Assembly (NCBI GenBank): GCA_023458755.1
Contig: JAEWYE010000008.1
Coordinates: 62,001 to 126,000 of the forward strand
Direction: 5' to 3'
Source: Bacillota bacterium
Lineage (GTDB): Bacteria > Bacillota > Clostridia > Oscillospirales > Acutalibacteraceae
DNA: 64,000 nt
The position numbers and the translations under genes are program-made. Positions 1 to 8,457 of this stretch are shown one piece after another. Position 1 is the first letter of the stretch, and each line of letters begins with the position of its first letter. Below the pieces are notes generated by a model. It did no database searches, had not been told where the DNA came from, and was given only the letters and a program-made list of their open reading frames with translations.

Positions 1-1
1 A

Positions 2-430
2 ATCAGGTGGCACAAAGAGCAGGGACATAAAGTAATTGCAATTTCAGGTTCTCCTGTAGAGTTGGTGCGTGAAATGTCTGAAAAATACGGCATGGATGAC
101 TTTCGCGGAACGGTCTATCAAATCGGCAGCGACGGAATTTACAATGGAGAAATTATTCCTATGTGGGATTCTGAAAGCAAACAGAAAGCGGTACTGGATA
201 TGGCGGAAAAATACGACATCGATCTTTCTAAAAGCTATGCCTATGGGGACACCAACGGTGATTTTACCATGATGAAGCTTGTGGGAAATCCGGTCGCAAT
301 CAACCCAACCAAAGAGCTGCTTTCCCACATTCAGCAGGACGAACAGCTGAGACAGAAGATTTCGATTATTGTTGAGCGCAAGGATGCAACTTATCGCATG
401 AATATAAACACGCTGGATTTAATTGATTAA
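2..430 (+). CDS. HAD-superfamily (SerB-like, subfamily IB) phosphatase, 5'-truncated
   Basis: This is the C-terminal 142 residues of a haloacid dehalogenase-type phosphatase; the start and the catalytic DxD motif lie left of the window. HAD motif II is visible as ISGSP near the left edge, a motif III lysine lies in the ESKQKAV stretch, and motif IV is GDTNGD, the acidic metal-binding loop. The fold and motif order match the SerB/HAD-IB group (phosphoserine phosphatase relatives), which are cytosolic Mg2+-dependent phosphomonoesterases. The substrate cannot be told from this fragment; the GDTNGDFTMM stretch resembles the generic HAD-IB hydrolases more than true SerB. The gene ends about 100 bp before the DUF503 gene on the same strand. 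Confidence 0.8.
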   Translation: MRWHKEQGHKVIAISGSPVELVREMSEKYGMDDFRGTVYQIGSDGIYNGEIIPMWDSESKQKAVLDMAEKYDIDLSKSYAYGDTNGDFTMMKLVGNPVAINPTKELLSHIQQDEQLRQKISIIVERKDATYRMNINTLDLID

Positions 431-530
431 AGTTTTGTTACTTTCCTTGTAAATCCGATTATTTTGGGCATGGTTATATGGTTCGGTTCATAAAATATCA
501 GGATACTTGATGTTAACAGGAGAATCTGCC

Positions 531-812
531 ATGATTATTGCCGCAGCCCAAATCAAACTCTATGCTCCGTTCGTACATTCATTAAAAGAAAAACGTATGG
601 TTGTGAAAAGTATCACCAGCAAAGTTCAAAATAAATTCAATGCTTCCATTGCTGAAGTAGCGAAAAACGACGTGCATCAAACGATTCAGCTTGGCATTGC
701 CTGTGTGTCGAACGACACTGTGCACGCGGACAGCACCCTTGACCATGTGCTGAATTATATTGAAGACAACACGGAAGCGGAACTTATGGATATTCAGCGG
801 GAAGTGAGATAA
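531..812 (+). CDS. DUF503 (YlxP-like) small protein
   Basis: This 93-residue protein starts MIIAAAQIKLYAPFVHSLKE, the typical DUF503/YlxP opening with the conserved HSLKEKR motif. I chose the ATG at 531 because AGGAGAA lies 7 nt upstream and family members begin at this point; an upstream in-frame TTG would only add a non-conserved tail. YlxP proteins are small ferredoxin-like-fold proteins, in bacilli often encoded near translation genes; their biochemical role is not established. It lies only 9 nt upstream of the RNA cyclic phosphodiesterase gene, so the two are probably co-transcribed. Confidence 0.8.
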   Translation: MIIAAAQIKLYAPFVHSLKEKRMVVKSITSKVQNKFNASIAEVAKNDVHQTIQLGIACVSNDTVHADSTLDHVLNYIEDNTEAELMDIQREVR

Positions 813-821
813 TAAAAGAAT

Positions 822-1373
822 ATGCGGTTATTTATTGCGATTAATTTTACGGATGAAATGAAAGAACAGCTATCCGGTACGATTCGGCATTTAAAAGAGT
901 ATGCCGTTCAGGGCAACTTTACACGAAATGAAAATTTACACCTTACCCTTGCCTTCATTGGGGAAACGGCACGGGTAAACGAAGTAAAACAGGCCATGAA
1001 TGGGATTTGGGCGGAGTCTTTTCTACTGAATATCAGCGGACTTGGTAAATTCAGACGGGACGGCGGAGATATTTACTGGAAAGGTGCCGAGAAAACCCCG
1101 GAGTTACTATCTGTGTACCAACAGCTTTTTCAAGTGCTTACCGCAATGGGATTCCATCTGGAGAACAGGGAGTATAAACCTCATTTAACCCTAGGCAGAG
1201 AAGTGATTTTGCAGGAAGGCTTTGATAAAAACGCCTTCGAAAAAGAAATTCCAAAAATGAGTATGAAGGTGGAAAAAATCAGCCTCATGAAATCCGAGCG
1301 GATAAACGGCAAGCTTGTTTATACGGAAATTTACGCAAAAACGTTGGAACAGAAGCCGGCTATATCGAACTGA
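822..1373 (+). CDS. thpR: RNA 2',3'-cyclic phosphodiesterase (2'-5' RNA ligase family)
   Basis: A 183-residue member of the 2H phosphoesterase superfamily. Both catalytic HxTx motifs are present: HLTL in NLHLTLAFIG (about residue 43) and HLTL in KPHLTLGR (about residue 125). The N terminus MRLFIAINF is also typical. Family enzymes hydrolyse 2',3'-cyclic phosphate ends on RNA and can join tRNA halves through a 2'-5' bond in vitro; the physiological role in bacteria is unclear. The length fits the family (about 180). The gene follows the DUF503 gene by 9 nt with only a weak ribosome site, which suggests translational coupling. A bidirectional terminator hairpin follows at 1414-1450. Confidence 0.88.
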   Translation: MRLFIAINFTDEMKEQLSGTIRHLKEYAVQGNFTRNENLHLTLAFIGETARVNEVKQAMNGIWAESFLLNISGLGKFRRDGGDIYWKGAEKTPELLSVYQQLFQVLTAMGFHLENREYKPHLTLGREVILQEGFDKNAFEKEIPKMSMKVEKISLMKSERINGKLVYTEIYAKTLEQKPAISN

Positions 1374-1413
1374 ATTGAACATACCGGATTGTTATAGATC
1401 AATATAGTACTAA

Positions 1414-1450
1414 GGGACTGCAGCAAAAAAAGTGCTGCAGCCCCAGTTTT
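1414..1450. terminator. Bidirectional Rho-independent terminator
   Basis: A GGG(A)CTGCAGCA stem pairs with TGCTGCAGCCC around an A-rich loop, followed by a T-rich stretch on the + strand. It separates the convergent thpR and permease genes. Confidence 0.75.
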
Positions 1451-2570
1451 ATTTCACAGTAGGGAAAACACATGCGGAAAATGCTAGCAGAAGAACAAGA
1501 ATCAGAACATTGATACCGGTGAATATACCAAGATATTTCAGCGGTTTTGCGTCTTTCGTCTTTACATAAAATTTAAAGGAAATCAAGCTTGCAAGCGACG
1601 CAATCAGCGTACCCAGCCCGCCGATATTGGTGCCCAAAACGAGCGCTTTTCCATGGCTCGTAAAGGTGGAAAGAAGAACCGCGCACGGTACATTGCTGAT
1701 GATTTGGCTCAAAAGAACCGAAAAAAACAGTTCATGTCCCGCAATCAGTGAAGCCAGCGCCGTGCGCACCGACTGAATATTCCCTATGTTGCCAACAAAA
1801 ATAAAAAAGCATACAAAGGTTGCCAGCAATCCGTAATCCGCTTTGCGGAAAAGATGTTTGTCTGCCCAAAAAACCGTTATGCAAACCGTTAAAAGTGTAA
1901 CCCGATAATCGACCAGATAGAATACGGTAACAATGCAAAGCGCAAACAGAATTGCATAAAGGAGAAGTTGCTTTTTGCTGCGGATAACGGATTTACTGTG
2001 AAACTGTACCTCGATATTTTCACTTTTTCCCAAAAGCGAAAAGAGTGCAAGCAAAACCAATCCGGCAATTGTTATTGGCAGTGTAATCTTAAAAAAGTCC
2101 GTTGCGTGAATATGATAAAAAGAAAAAAGGTACAAGTTTTGCGGATTGCCTACCGGAGTCAGCATACTTCCCAAATTTGCTGCAACCGTCTGCATCACAA
2201 TTACAAAAATCATCCGATTTGTCTGCGCGGTAACCGTCAGCACCAAAATGGAAAAGGGAACAAAGGTAATCAGTGCCACATCATTGGTAATCAGCATAGA
2301 GCTGAAAAAGCAGAGGAGTATAAGGCTCGTACAAAGTGCTTTTGTGTTTTTCATCCCGGCAGTCATACGCTGCGCAAGTACGCCAAGCACACCGATTTTT
2401 TGAAAACCGGCTACGACCAGCATCAAACAGAAAAGCAGTACCAGCACGCGAAAGTTAATATAGGACAGGTAGTTTTCAGACGGACGCACAAAGCAGGAAG
2501 AGAGAATCGCGGCCGTTGCCGAAATGACCAGTACGGTTTCTTCGTGTAAAATTCTTTTCAATTTTTCCAT
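1449..2570 (-). CDS. SLC13/ArsB-NhaD-type anion permease
   Basis: A 373-residue polytopic membrane protein with about ten hydrophobic segments. The conserved ion-transporter superfamily signatures are visible: a TNDVALITFVPF stretch after the third helix and GSMLTPVGNPQNL, which resembles the SNT-type loops of CitMHS/DASS/ArsB carriers. A second hairpin-like repeat with LSQIISNVPCAVLLS appears in the C-terminal half. Family members move di- or tricarboxylates, arsenite or Na+/H+; the sequence alone does not say which. It is slightly short for the family (usually 400-450), but both halves are present. It appears monocistronic, upstream of thpR in convergent orientation. Confidence 0.8.
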   Translation of the reverse strand: MEKLKRILHEETVLVISATAAILSSCFVRPSENYLSYINFRVLVLLFCLMLVVAGFQKIGVLGVLAQRMTAGMKNTKALCTSLILLCFFSSMLITNDVALITFVPFSILVLTVTAQTNRMIFVIVMQTVAANLGSMLTPVGNPQNLYLFSFYHIHATDFFKITLPITIAGLVLLALFSLLGKSENIEVQFHSKSVIRSKKQLLLYAILFALCIVTVFYLVDYRVTLLTVCITVFWADKHLFRKADYGLLATFVCFFIFVGNIGNIQSVRTALASLIAGHELFFSVLLSQIISNVPCAVLLSTFTSHGKALVLGTNIGGLGTLIASLASLISFKFYVKTKDAKPLKYLGIFTGINVLILVLLLAFSACVFPTVK

Positions 2571-2639
2571 TCGTTATTATGATTCATCCTTTGTTTTGCT
2601 CAACGGCAGTGTTTTAAGCTGCGAATTGTTCTATTGAAG

Positions 2640-4157
2640 TTAGAAATAGCTTACAAATACCGTAATGCCGGAATCCGGTTCATCGGTTATGTATTTGATT
2701 CCTTTCACGGAGACTCCGGATTCAGAAATGCCGGAACTTAACCAGTTGATCATTTTGTTTAATACGGTATTGTGGTTTTCATTTACTTCCACATGGAACG
2801 AGACGGATTCTTGTTTCTGTTTAAGCGCGGCCGCAATAGCCTGAACAATGGTATTGCCGCTCAGACTGGTAATCGGAATCCCTCGTATGCTAAAATAGTT
2901 TGCTTTCGTAGCTGTACAGATCGGAAGTGCCAGATTGCATTCCGTCGCCGAACCGTCCGCTCCGCTGATTTGAGCGTCGGTTAGGGAAGAAGCGTTGGGA
3001 CTGACGGTGTGATCCAGCCTGATAACCGCATCCGTAACATTAAAATAGTTATAGATGGTCGGATTGCTGTCGCTCCAGGTAATATCCAGATGATACCAGC
3101 TTCCGTCAATTTTCATTAAGTTCCACATATGGTTCACGCCATCGCTCTGACCGGTCACAAGTATACATTGAAGTCCGGCGTAACTGGAAAGCAGCTGCAT
3201 TGCTCTGGCGTATCCTTCACAGACTACGCTTCCTTCCACGATAGCACCGTAAGAGGTGAAGGATTTCCAACGGCTATCATCTGAAACCGCCTGCGTATCA
3301 TAGGTGCATTTTTTCACCAAAAAATCAAACAGATAATATTCGCGGTCAAATTCGCTTAATCCCGAAGGCATACCCTGTATCAGCGAAGTTACCCGGCTGT
3401 TCAGCTGCTGAATCATCGCGTTGCATTCCGTTTGCGATACATAGGAATAAAACTGTATGTAAGTGGAATTTCCGCTGTAACCGTAGGAATAGACTCTTGC
3501 CAGCCAGAATACTTGTGGATTGTCATTCAGAAAAGCAAGCAGCGCAATACGAAGCTGAGATTCCGAAAGATGGGAATTCACAGTAATTCGTTCTGTGGGA
3601 TAATATCCATAGGAGTTCGGTGTACCTGTAACTTTATAAACGCTTGCCAGCATCTGACTATACAGACTGCGGCTGATGGAATCCGACAGGTAGCTGTATC
3701 CGCTGCGCTGATCCATGTAAGAGTATGCGGCGGTGGATGCGGTACTTTGGGTAACACTTAAACGTGTGCTGGTTTGCGTCTGCTGATCAATCGCAACTTT
3801 TTGAATGGCCGTATTGCCAACTTGTACGTTTTTGGTTGGTGTTTTGGGCTGTACCTTTTGAGCGGCTTTTACCACTGCGGAAGAAGCAGCTTTTGATGCG
3901 GCTTTAGAGGAAGAAGCTTTCTGCGATGAGCTTGCTTTTGAGCTGCTGACCGCAGAAGAACTGGCTGCCGAAGTTTTTGATGAAACAGCCTCCGAAGAGG
4001 TTTGATTTTGTACGGTTGAGGCAGAAGAAGATTCCGATTGGGAGCGCAGGATAGCAGTTTGACTTTGGCACCCTGTAAGCGATGAAATTAAAATTACGGC
4101 TGCAAGCGTTTCCGCTAAGCAAGATTTTAAGCGCTTTGTATTAATAAACCGATTCAT
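2640..4157 (-). CDS. Lipoprotein with Ser/Ala-rich linker and transglutaminase-like domain
   Basis: A 505-residue exported protein. The signal peptide ends in a lipobox, SSLTGC, with the lipidated cysteine at residue 30. Residues 40-115 or so are a low-complexity Ser/Ala/Lys linker that would span the cell wall. The C-terminal half carries a transglutaminase-core fold: Cys in SVVCEGYARAMQLL, His in GVNHMWNL and Asp in WYHLDITWSD form the usual Cys-His-Asp triad. Such proteins act as cell-surface proteases or cross-linking enzymes in clostridia; the substrate is unknown. The linker style matches the two GH25 lysozymes at 45-48 kb. The start ATG is preceded by GGAGGAATG. It is followed on the minus strand by an SLC13 permease 69 bp downstream. 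Confidence 0.82.
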   Translation of the reverse strand: MNRFINTKRLKSCLAETLAAVILISSLTGCQSQTAILRSQSESSSASTVQNQTSSEAVSSKTSAASSSAVSSSKASSSQKASSSKAASKAASSAVVKAAQKVQPKTPTKNVQVGNTAIQKVAIDQQTQTSTRLSVTQSTASTAAYSYMDQRSGYSYLSDSISRSLYSQMLASVYKVTGTPNSYGYYPTERITVNSHLSESQLRIALLAFLNDNPQVFWLARVYSYGYSGNSTYIQFYSYVSQTECNAMIQQLNSRVTSLIQGMPSGLSEFDREYYLFDFLVKKCTYDTQAVSDDSRWKSFTSYGAIVEGSVVCEGYARAMQLLSSYAGLQCILVTGQSDGVNHMWNLMKIDGSWYHLDITWSDSNPTIYNYFNVTDAVIRLDHTVSPNASSLTDAQISGADGSATECNLALPICTATKANYFSIRGIPITSLSGNTIVQAIAAALKQKQESVSFHVEVNENHNTVLNKMINWLSSGISESGVSVKGIKYITDEPDSGITVFVSYF

Positions 4158-4231
4158 TCTTCATTCCTCCGACAATATTTGCAAACAGTATAGCATATTA
4201 TGAAGAAGTATATTGCTCGAAAACATAAATA

Positions 4232-4270
4232 AATAGGAAAAGCTTACCAAAAAGGTAAGCCTTTCCTATT
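4232..4270. terminator. Terminator hairpin after cheX-like gene
   Basis: AATAGGAAA-GCTTACC pairs with GGTAAGC-TTTCCTATT around AAAAA: 16 paired bases with one mismatch. Flanks are A/T-rich on both sides, so it could stop transcripts from the cheX-like gene. Confidence 0.7.
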
Positions 4271-4315
4271 TCATTCTACAGTCTGATGCCGCTCAAGAGA
4301 AACAATCGGTTTTTC

Positions 4316-4792
4316 TTACTGGCAGCTGACTTTTTCAACTGATACATAAATATAAAAGGGGTGTTCATTTGCCTTTAGTTCCAGACGCGCGGTATGTTCC
4401 GAACTGGCATTGGCTGTAAAATCGCCATGTATGAATTTGGGGGTTGAAATATCGGCAACAATACCCGCGTCGCAATCCGATAAATTGGTGCATGCGTTTG
4501 CCGCCAGCATGTTCCCCAATTCCGAAACAGCGCTTTGTGCCATTTCATCCAGTTCTTCCACTTCCATGCCGCACATCAGGGTGGAAGCAAGCATCTTAGC
4601 GCAGTTTTCATGCATTGCAAAAAAAACGTTGCCCTTTAAATTTCCTGACATTTCAAAAATTACAACAACACCGGGTGAACGAATAATATTTCCGCATTCT
4701 TCTTCATTTTGTAATTGAACGTCGGTTATTCCGACCTGTGGCATAACGGTTAAAAATGCATCGGAAAAAGATTCCACATATTTTTGATTCAT
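4316..4792 (-). CDS. CheX-like chemotaxis phosphatase-fold protein
   Basis: A 158-residue cytosolic protein of the CheC/CheX/FliY family. The signature ExxN pair is visible in SELGN (Glu91 and Asn94), followed by MLAANACTNL; in CheX these two residues insert into the active site of CheY-P and speed its dephosphorylation. The overall length and the alternating beta-strand pattern fit CheX (about 155 residues). No other chemotaxis genes are near, so it may serve a distant chemotaxis cluster or a different response regulator. A promoter with TTGAAA, 17 bp and TATAAT lies at 4894-4922, giving a leader of about 95 nt. Confidence 0.75.
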   Translation of the reverse strand: MNQKYVESFSDAFLTVMPQVGITDVQLQNEEECGNIIRSPGVVVIFEMSGNLKGNVFFAMHENCAKMLASTLMCGMEVEELDEMAQSAVSELGNMLAANACTNLSDCDAGIVADISTPKFIHGDFTANASSEHTARLELKANEHPFYIYVSVEKVSCQ

Positions 4793-4893
4793 CGTAATCG
4801 CCTGAATTTCATTTAAACTTTGTTTGCAGTATGCAAAACTATTGTCGAATAAGCAAAAACATTAGTAAAATTACAAGAATTATCACGAAATTC

Positions 4894-4922
4894 ATTATAC
4901 TGCATTTCCCCTATGTTTTCAA
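4894..4922 (-). promoter_or_regulatory. SigA-type promoter of the cheX-like gene
   Basis: On the minus strand TTGAAA (4917-4922) and TATAAT (4894-4899) are separated by 17 bp. Confidence 0.6.
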
Positions 4923-5034
4923 TTAATTTTTATAATGCTAATATTAGAATAATGATGCCGTGTTTCATAATTGATCTACAATATCGCTTTTCTCTAATCG
5001 GAGAACTTTCCCCAAGCGGATAAATAAAAGCAAA

Positions 5035-5062
5035 GGCAGGGATTCCGTTCAGAATCCCTGCC
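5035..5062 (-). terminator. Rho-independent terminator
   Basis: A perfect 11-bp stem, GGCAGGGATTC/GAATCCCTGCC, with a 6-nt loop. The minus-strand side is followed by a T-rich run. It would end a minus-strand transcript coming from the ATPase gene or from the decayed reading frame just upstream of it. Confidence 0.7.
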
Positions 5063-5068
5063 CTCAAG

Positions 5069-5278
5069 CTAGTATTTAACTTTACGAATTTGAGAAATAA
5101 AATAGTCCAACTTAACCATCTCCAAATCCTACAAAGATCGTGGCATTACTGCTCGTATCAAAATGGGTTCATAGACAGATCGATTCAACTCAATCATCTC
5201 CCATTTCCCTTTATTAAATCTTTGCTTGATGAATGCTGAGACACAGATTCCAATTGAATCTTTTTGTGTCCGATTTTA
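5069..5278 (-). pseudogene. Decayed reading frame, unknown protein
   Basis: Between the P-type ATPase stop and the terminator at 5035-5062 the minus strand carries a protein-like frame of about 69 codons that has no start codon and is interrupted by one in-frame TAG (5129-5131). The text around it, such as FIKQRFNKGKWEMIELNRSV before and VKLDYFISQIRKVKY after the stop, has the composition of real protein. I do not recognise the family. It may be the C-terminal remnant of a lost gene, or chance. The rest of 4793-5328 holds the cheX promoter and otherwise nothing I can name. Confidence 0.25.
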
Positions 5279-5328
5279 GTATGTGATTTCAAGCTGAGTT
5301 TATTCCGGCTTTTTATAGAAATATTTGG

Positions 5329-7965
5329 TTATTGCTGTTTGGAAAATTTTCGTTGAACTGCTTTTACAATTTCAACAATCGGAATGACGGAGAACGCGAG
5401 CAGCAGGGCAACCGAGTATTCCAGTAAAGAGATATGCTCAAAACCAAAAGCGGTTGATAAAAACGGAATATAAATCACAGCGGTGGTCAGCAGCAAAGAC
5501 ATCAGCATAGCACCCAGTAAATAGCCGTTTTGCCGTTTCATGGTTAAGATGGAACCGCGCTGTGAGCGCATATTAAAGGAGTGGAAAATTTCCGCCATTG
5601 ACATCGTTAAAAACGCCATGGTCATGCCATCCGGACTGTTGGTTATTTCCCATACGCCTTTTTCCAGAAAGTGACCGATGAAATAAGCGGCTAGGGTTAC
5701 AAGCGTTATCATAATGCCTTGATAGGCGACGTCGGTGCCGACTCCGCCCGCAAAAATTCCGTCTTTCGGGTCACGCGGCCTGCGGCGCATAATATCTTTT
5801 TCACCCGCTTCCATGCCGAGCGCAAGGGCGGGGAAGCAGTCGGTAATCAGGTTAATCCACAAGAGATGAACCGGCTTTAAAATGACAAACCCCAATAGGG
5901 TGGCAAAGAAAACGGATAAAACTTCGCTTAAATTTGAGGCAAGCAGAAATTGAATGGCTTTTCGGATGTTATCGTAAATTTTTCTGCCTTCCTCCACGGC
6001 GGAAACAATGGTCGCAAAGTTATCGTCCGCCAGTACCATATCAGCGACATTTTTGGTAACGTCGGTTCCCGTAATGCCCATGCCGACACCGATATCGGCA
6101 CTTTTAATCGATGGTGCGTCATTAACACCGTCACCGGTCATTGCGGTAATCATGCCTTTGCTTTTCCACGCATTCACAATGCGAACCTTGTGCTCCGGCT
6201 GGACTCTGGCGTACACGGAATACTGCTCGATTTTGTTCTGGAATTCTTCGTCGCCGATGTCGTTCAGCTGCGCACCGGTAATCGCCTGTGACGGGTCTGT
6301 AATAATGCCAAGCTGCATGGCAATGGCAACCGCGGTATCCTTGTGGTCGCCGGTAATCATGACAGGACGGATTCCGGAAGTTTTGCATTCTTCAATTGCC
6401 GCCACAACTTCGGGGCGAATCGGGTCAATCATGCCGGTCAAACCGATCAATATCAAGTCATTTTCCAAATCGTCCGGTTCAAAGGAAGCAGGTATTGTGT
6501 CATATTTTTTGTAGGCGGCACAAAGAACGCGTAACGCTTTATCCGCCATCTGCTTATTTGCGGTGCGAATTTCTTCCCGGAGGGAATCAGTCAATTCAGT
6601 AATCTCGCCGTTTCGAATGATTTTTTTGCAGCGGTGGATGACAACATCCGGTGCACCCTTCGTGTACTGAACAAAGCCGTCGCCTGTGGAATGAACGGTG
6701 GACATCATTTTTCGCATAGAATCAAACGGTGCTTCGCCGATTCTTGGATTTTTTTCTTTTAAATCGTCTTTTTTCAAGTTTAGACCGGCGGCATAGTTCA
6801 CCAACGCGCATTCGGTCGGTTCACCCGTAACGGTGCCGTCTTTGTGCAGTTCGGCATCACTGCACAGTGCCATGGCGGTTGCCAAAAGCTGTTCGTTATC
6901 CGCGAAATGTTCAACGACTGTCATCTTGTTTTGGGTAAGCGTTCCGGTTTTGTCGGAACAGATAATTTGTGCGCAGCCGAGTGTTTCAACCGCTGTCAGC
7001 TTGCGTATCACCGCGTTGCGCTTAGACATGCTGGTAACGCCAATGGAAAGTACAATGGTCACAACCGTCGCCAGTCCTTCCGGAATCGCCGCGACCGCAA
7101 GGCTCACTGCGACCATAAAAGTGTTCAGTATGACCTCACCGCCGAAATTTCCTGCCTTTATCAAACTGAAAGCAAAAATGAAAACGCAGATGCCGATTAC
7201 CATATAGCTCAGAATTTTACTGAGCTGATTCAGTTTAATTTGAAGAGGTGTCGCGTTATCTTTCGCGTTTTCCAGCGCATCCGCAATTTTACCCATTTCG
7301 GTTTTCATGCCGGTATCGACTACTACCGCACGGCCGCGCCCATACACTGCGGTGCTGCCCATGTAAGCCATGTTTTTGCGGTCACCCAGCGGAACATCTT
7401 TTTCATTTTTCAAATTGAGCGTGTTGATAATTTTACTAACGGGAACCGATTCTCCTGTCAGCGCCGATTCTTCAATTTTCAGGCTGGCACTTTCTAAAAT
7501 GCGGCAGTCCGCCGGCACCGCATCTCCCGCTTCCAGCAGGATAATATCACCAACGGCTACGTCCTCACTTTTTACGGTAACAATCTCACCGTCACGAAGT
7601 ACTTTCGAAGTGGCCGCAGCCATTTCCTGAAGCGCCTCAATGGCTTTTTCCGCTTTGTTTTCCTGGTAAACTCCCAGTACCGCGTTAATGATGACGACAA
7701 TCATAATAATAAACACATCGGCGTAGGATTCATGGGCGTAAGAAGCGGTAATGCCGGAAATTATCGCGGCGGCAATCAAAATAATAATCATCGGGTCACA
7801 AAGCTGCTGAATAAAGCGGCGGAACAGGGAAGTCTTCTTCCCTTCGGCAAGCTTGTTTTTACCGTATTTCAACAGGCGGGAATCCGCTTCCGACTGTGAC
7901 AAACCGGCCTCGCTGCTGCCGATTTGCTTAAACACTTCATCGGTATTCTCTAAATAATACTTCAT
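5329..7965 (-). CDS. P-type cation-transporting ATPase (P2A, SERCA/PMCA-like), likely Mn2+/Ca2+ exporter
   Basis: An 878-residue P2-type ATPase with all hallmark motifs: TGES (170-173, actuator), CSDKTGTLT with phosphorylated Asp338, TGDGVNDAP in the hinge, an N-terminal cation-ATPase domain and a C-terminal membrane domain. PEGL (295-298) in M4 and NLITDCFPALALG in M6 match the ion-site sequences of SERCA-like pumps. It would export Ca2+ or Mn2+ across the plasma membrane at the cost of ATP. The start at 7965 is supported by GGGAG 12 nt upstream and by the family N terminus; an upstream in-frame ATG at 8025 would fall in the riboswitch terminator. The yybP-ykoY riboswitch directly upstream argues for Mn2+ as a physiological substrate, as for such pumps in lactic acid bacteria. 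Confidence 0.92.
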   Translation of the reverse strand: MKYYLENTDEVFKQIGSSEAGLSQSEADSRLLKYGKNKLAEGKKTSLFRRFIQQLCDPMIIILIAAAIISGITASYAHESYADVFIIMIVVIINAVLGVYQENKAEKAIEALQEMAAATSKVLRDGEIVTVKSEDVAVGDIILLEAGDAVPADCRILESASLKIEESALTGESVPVSKIINTLNLKNEKDVPLGDRKNMAYMGSTAVYGRGRAVVVDTGMKTEMGKIADALENAKDNATPLQIKLNQLSKILSYMVIGICVFIFAFSLIKAGNFGGEVILNTFMVAVSLAVAAIPEGLATVVTIVLSIGVTSMSKRNAVIRKLTAVETLGCAQIICSDKTGTLTQNKMTVVEHFADNEQLLATAMALCSDAELHKDGTVTGEPTECALVNYAAGLNLKKDDLKEKNPRIGEAPFDSMRKMMSTVHSTGDGFVQYTKGAPDVVIHRCKKIIRNGEITELTDSLREEIRTANKQMADKALRVLCAAYKKYDTIPASFEPDDLENDLILIGLTGMIDPIRPEVVAAIEECKTSGIRPVMITGDHKDTAVAIAMQLGIITDPSQAITGAQLNDIGDEEFQNKIEQYSVYARVQPEHKVRIVNAWKSKGMITAMTGDGVNDAPSIKSADIGVGMGITGTDVTKNVADMVLADDNFATIVSAVEEGRKIYDNIRKAIQFLLASNLSEVLSVFFATLLGFVILKPVHLLWINLITDCFPALALGMEAGEKDIMRRRPRDPKDGIFAGGVGTDVAYQGIMITLVTLAAYFIGHFLEKGVWEITNSPDGMTMAFLTMSMAEIFHSFNMRSQRGSILTMKRQNGYLLGAMLMSLLLTTAVIYIPFLSTAFGFEHISLLEYSVALLLAFSVIPIVEIVKAVQRKFSKQQ

Positions 7966-8009
7966 TCTTATTTTTCTCCCTTTTGATGTTCGTTTTGTTA
8001 TTATATCTA

Positions 8010-8148
8010 TAAAAAAAAGACTCATGCACAGCTTTCAAAAAAGCTATACATGAGTCTTGTTCTTTAAGGCAAGCCAGACCGAAAAACGGCCATGCTGTTG
8101 ACTTGACACATACGAATCCGTATGCAAACTACTCCCTCACGAGGATAG
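8010..8148 (-). promoter_or_regulatory. yybP-ykoY (Mn2+) riboswitch with terminator platform
   Basis: Reading the minus strand, P1 is formed by CGUGAG and CUCAUG, flanking the conserved GGAGUAG (8129-8135) on the 5' side and CAAGA (8055-8059) on the 3' side. A CAUACG/CGUAUG hairpin forms P2, and a UCAACAGCAU loop followed by a GGCCG/CGGUC hairpin forms the second arm, as in the family consensus. The 3' strand of P1 is also the 5' strand of a long terminator (8017-8058) ending in a T run. Metal binding that stabilises P1 would therefore prevent termination and switch the ATPase gene on. The known ligand of the family is Mn2+. Confidence 0.88.
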
Positions 8149-8323
8149 TATCTATTTATTTGTTAAGATTATAACAGCTAAAGAAAATACTGTCAACTGT
8201 TTTTTAACAAAATTCGGCTCTTGTAAGAAAATAAAGGAATCAATGTATCATAATGAAAAAAGAAATAAATTTACTGCTTTCTTCCACTTTCAGGTGCATT
8301 TTCTTTCGGATGCGTCTATAATA

Positions 8324-8424
8324 TAGCCAGTTAATTTGAAAACAGAACCAATCTCCAAGCACAAAATCCATATAGCAAAAATTTTGTGCTTGTTTCTTGG
8401 ATGTCTTCTAAAGTTAACTGACTA
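8324..8424. repeat. MITE-like palindromic repeat, copy A
   Basis: A 101-bp palindrome bounded by TA dinucleotides. The outer arms are TAGCCAGTTAA and TTAACTGACTA; the inner arms AAGCACAAAAT and ATTTTGTGCTT are perfect. A related element lies inverted at 24641-24717, sharing the CCAATCTCCAA and TTTCTTGGATGT blocks. This copy sits between a TATAAT-like hexamer (8317-8322) and the adenine deaminase start, so it may be part of that gene's leader. Confidence 0.65.
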
Positions 8425-8457
8425 TAAATGAAAATAATTGCAAAAGAAGGTGCGGTT

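Noticed and set aside
1968..2549. 193-codon + strand frame
   Set aside because: Antisense to the SLC13-type permease; Gln/His/Lys-rich with no recognisable motif.
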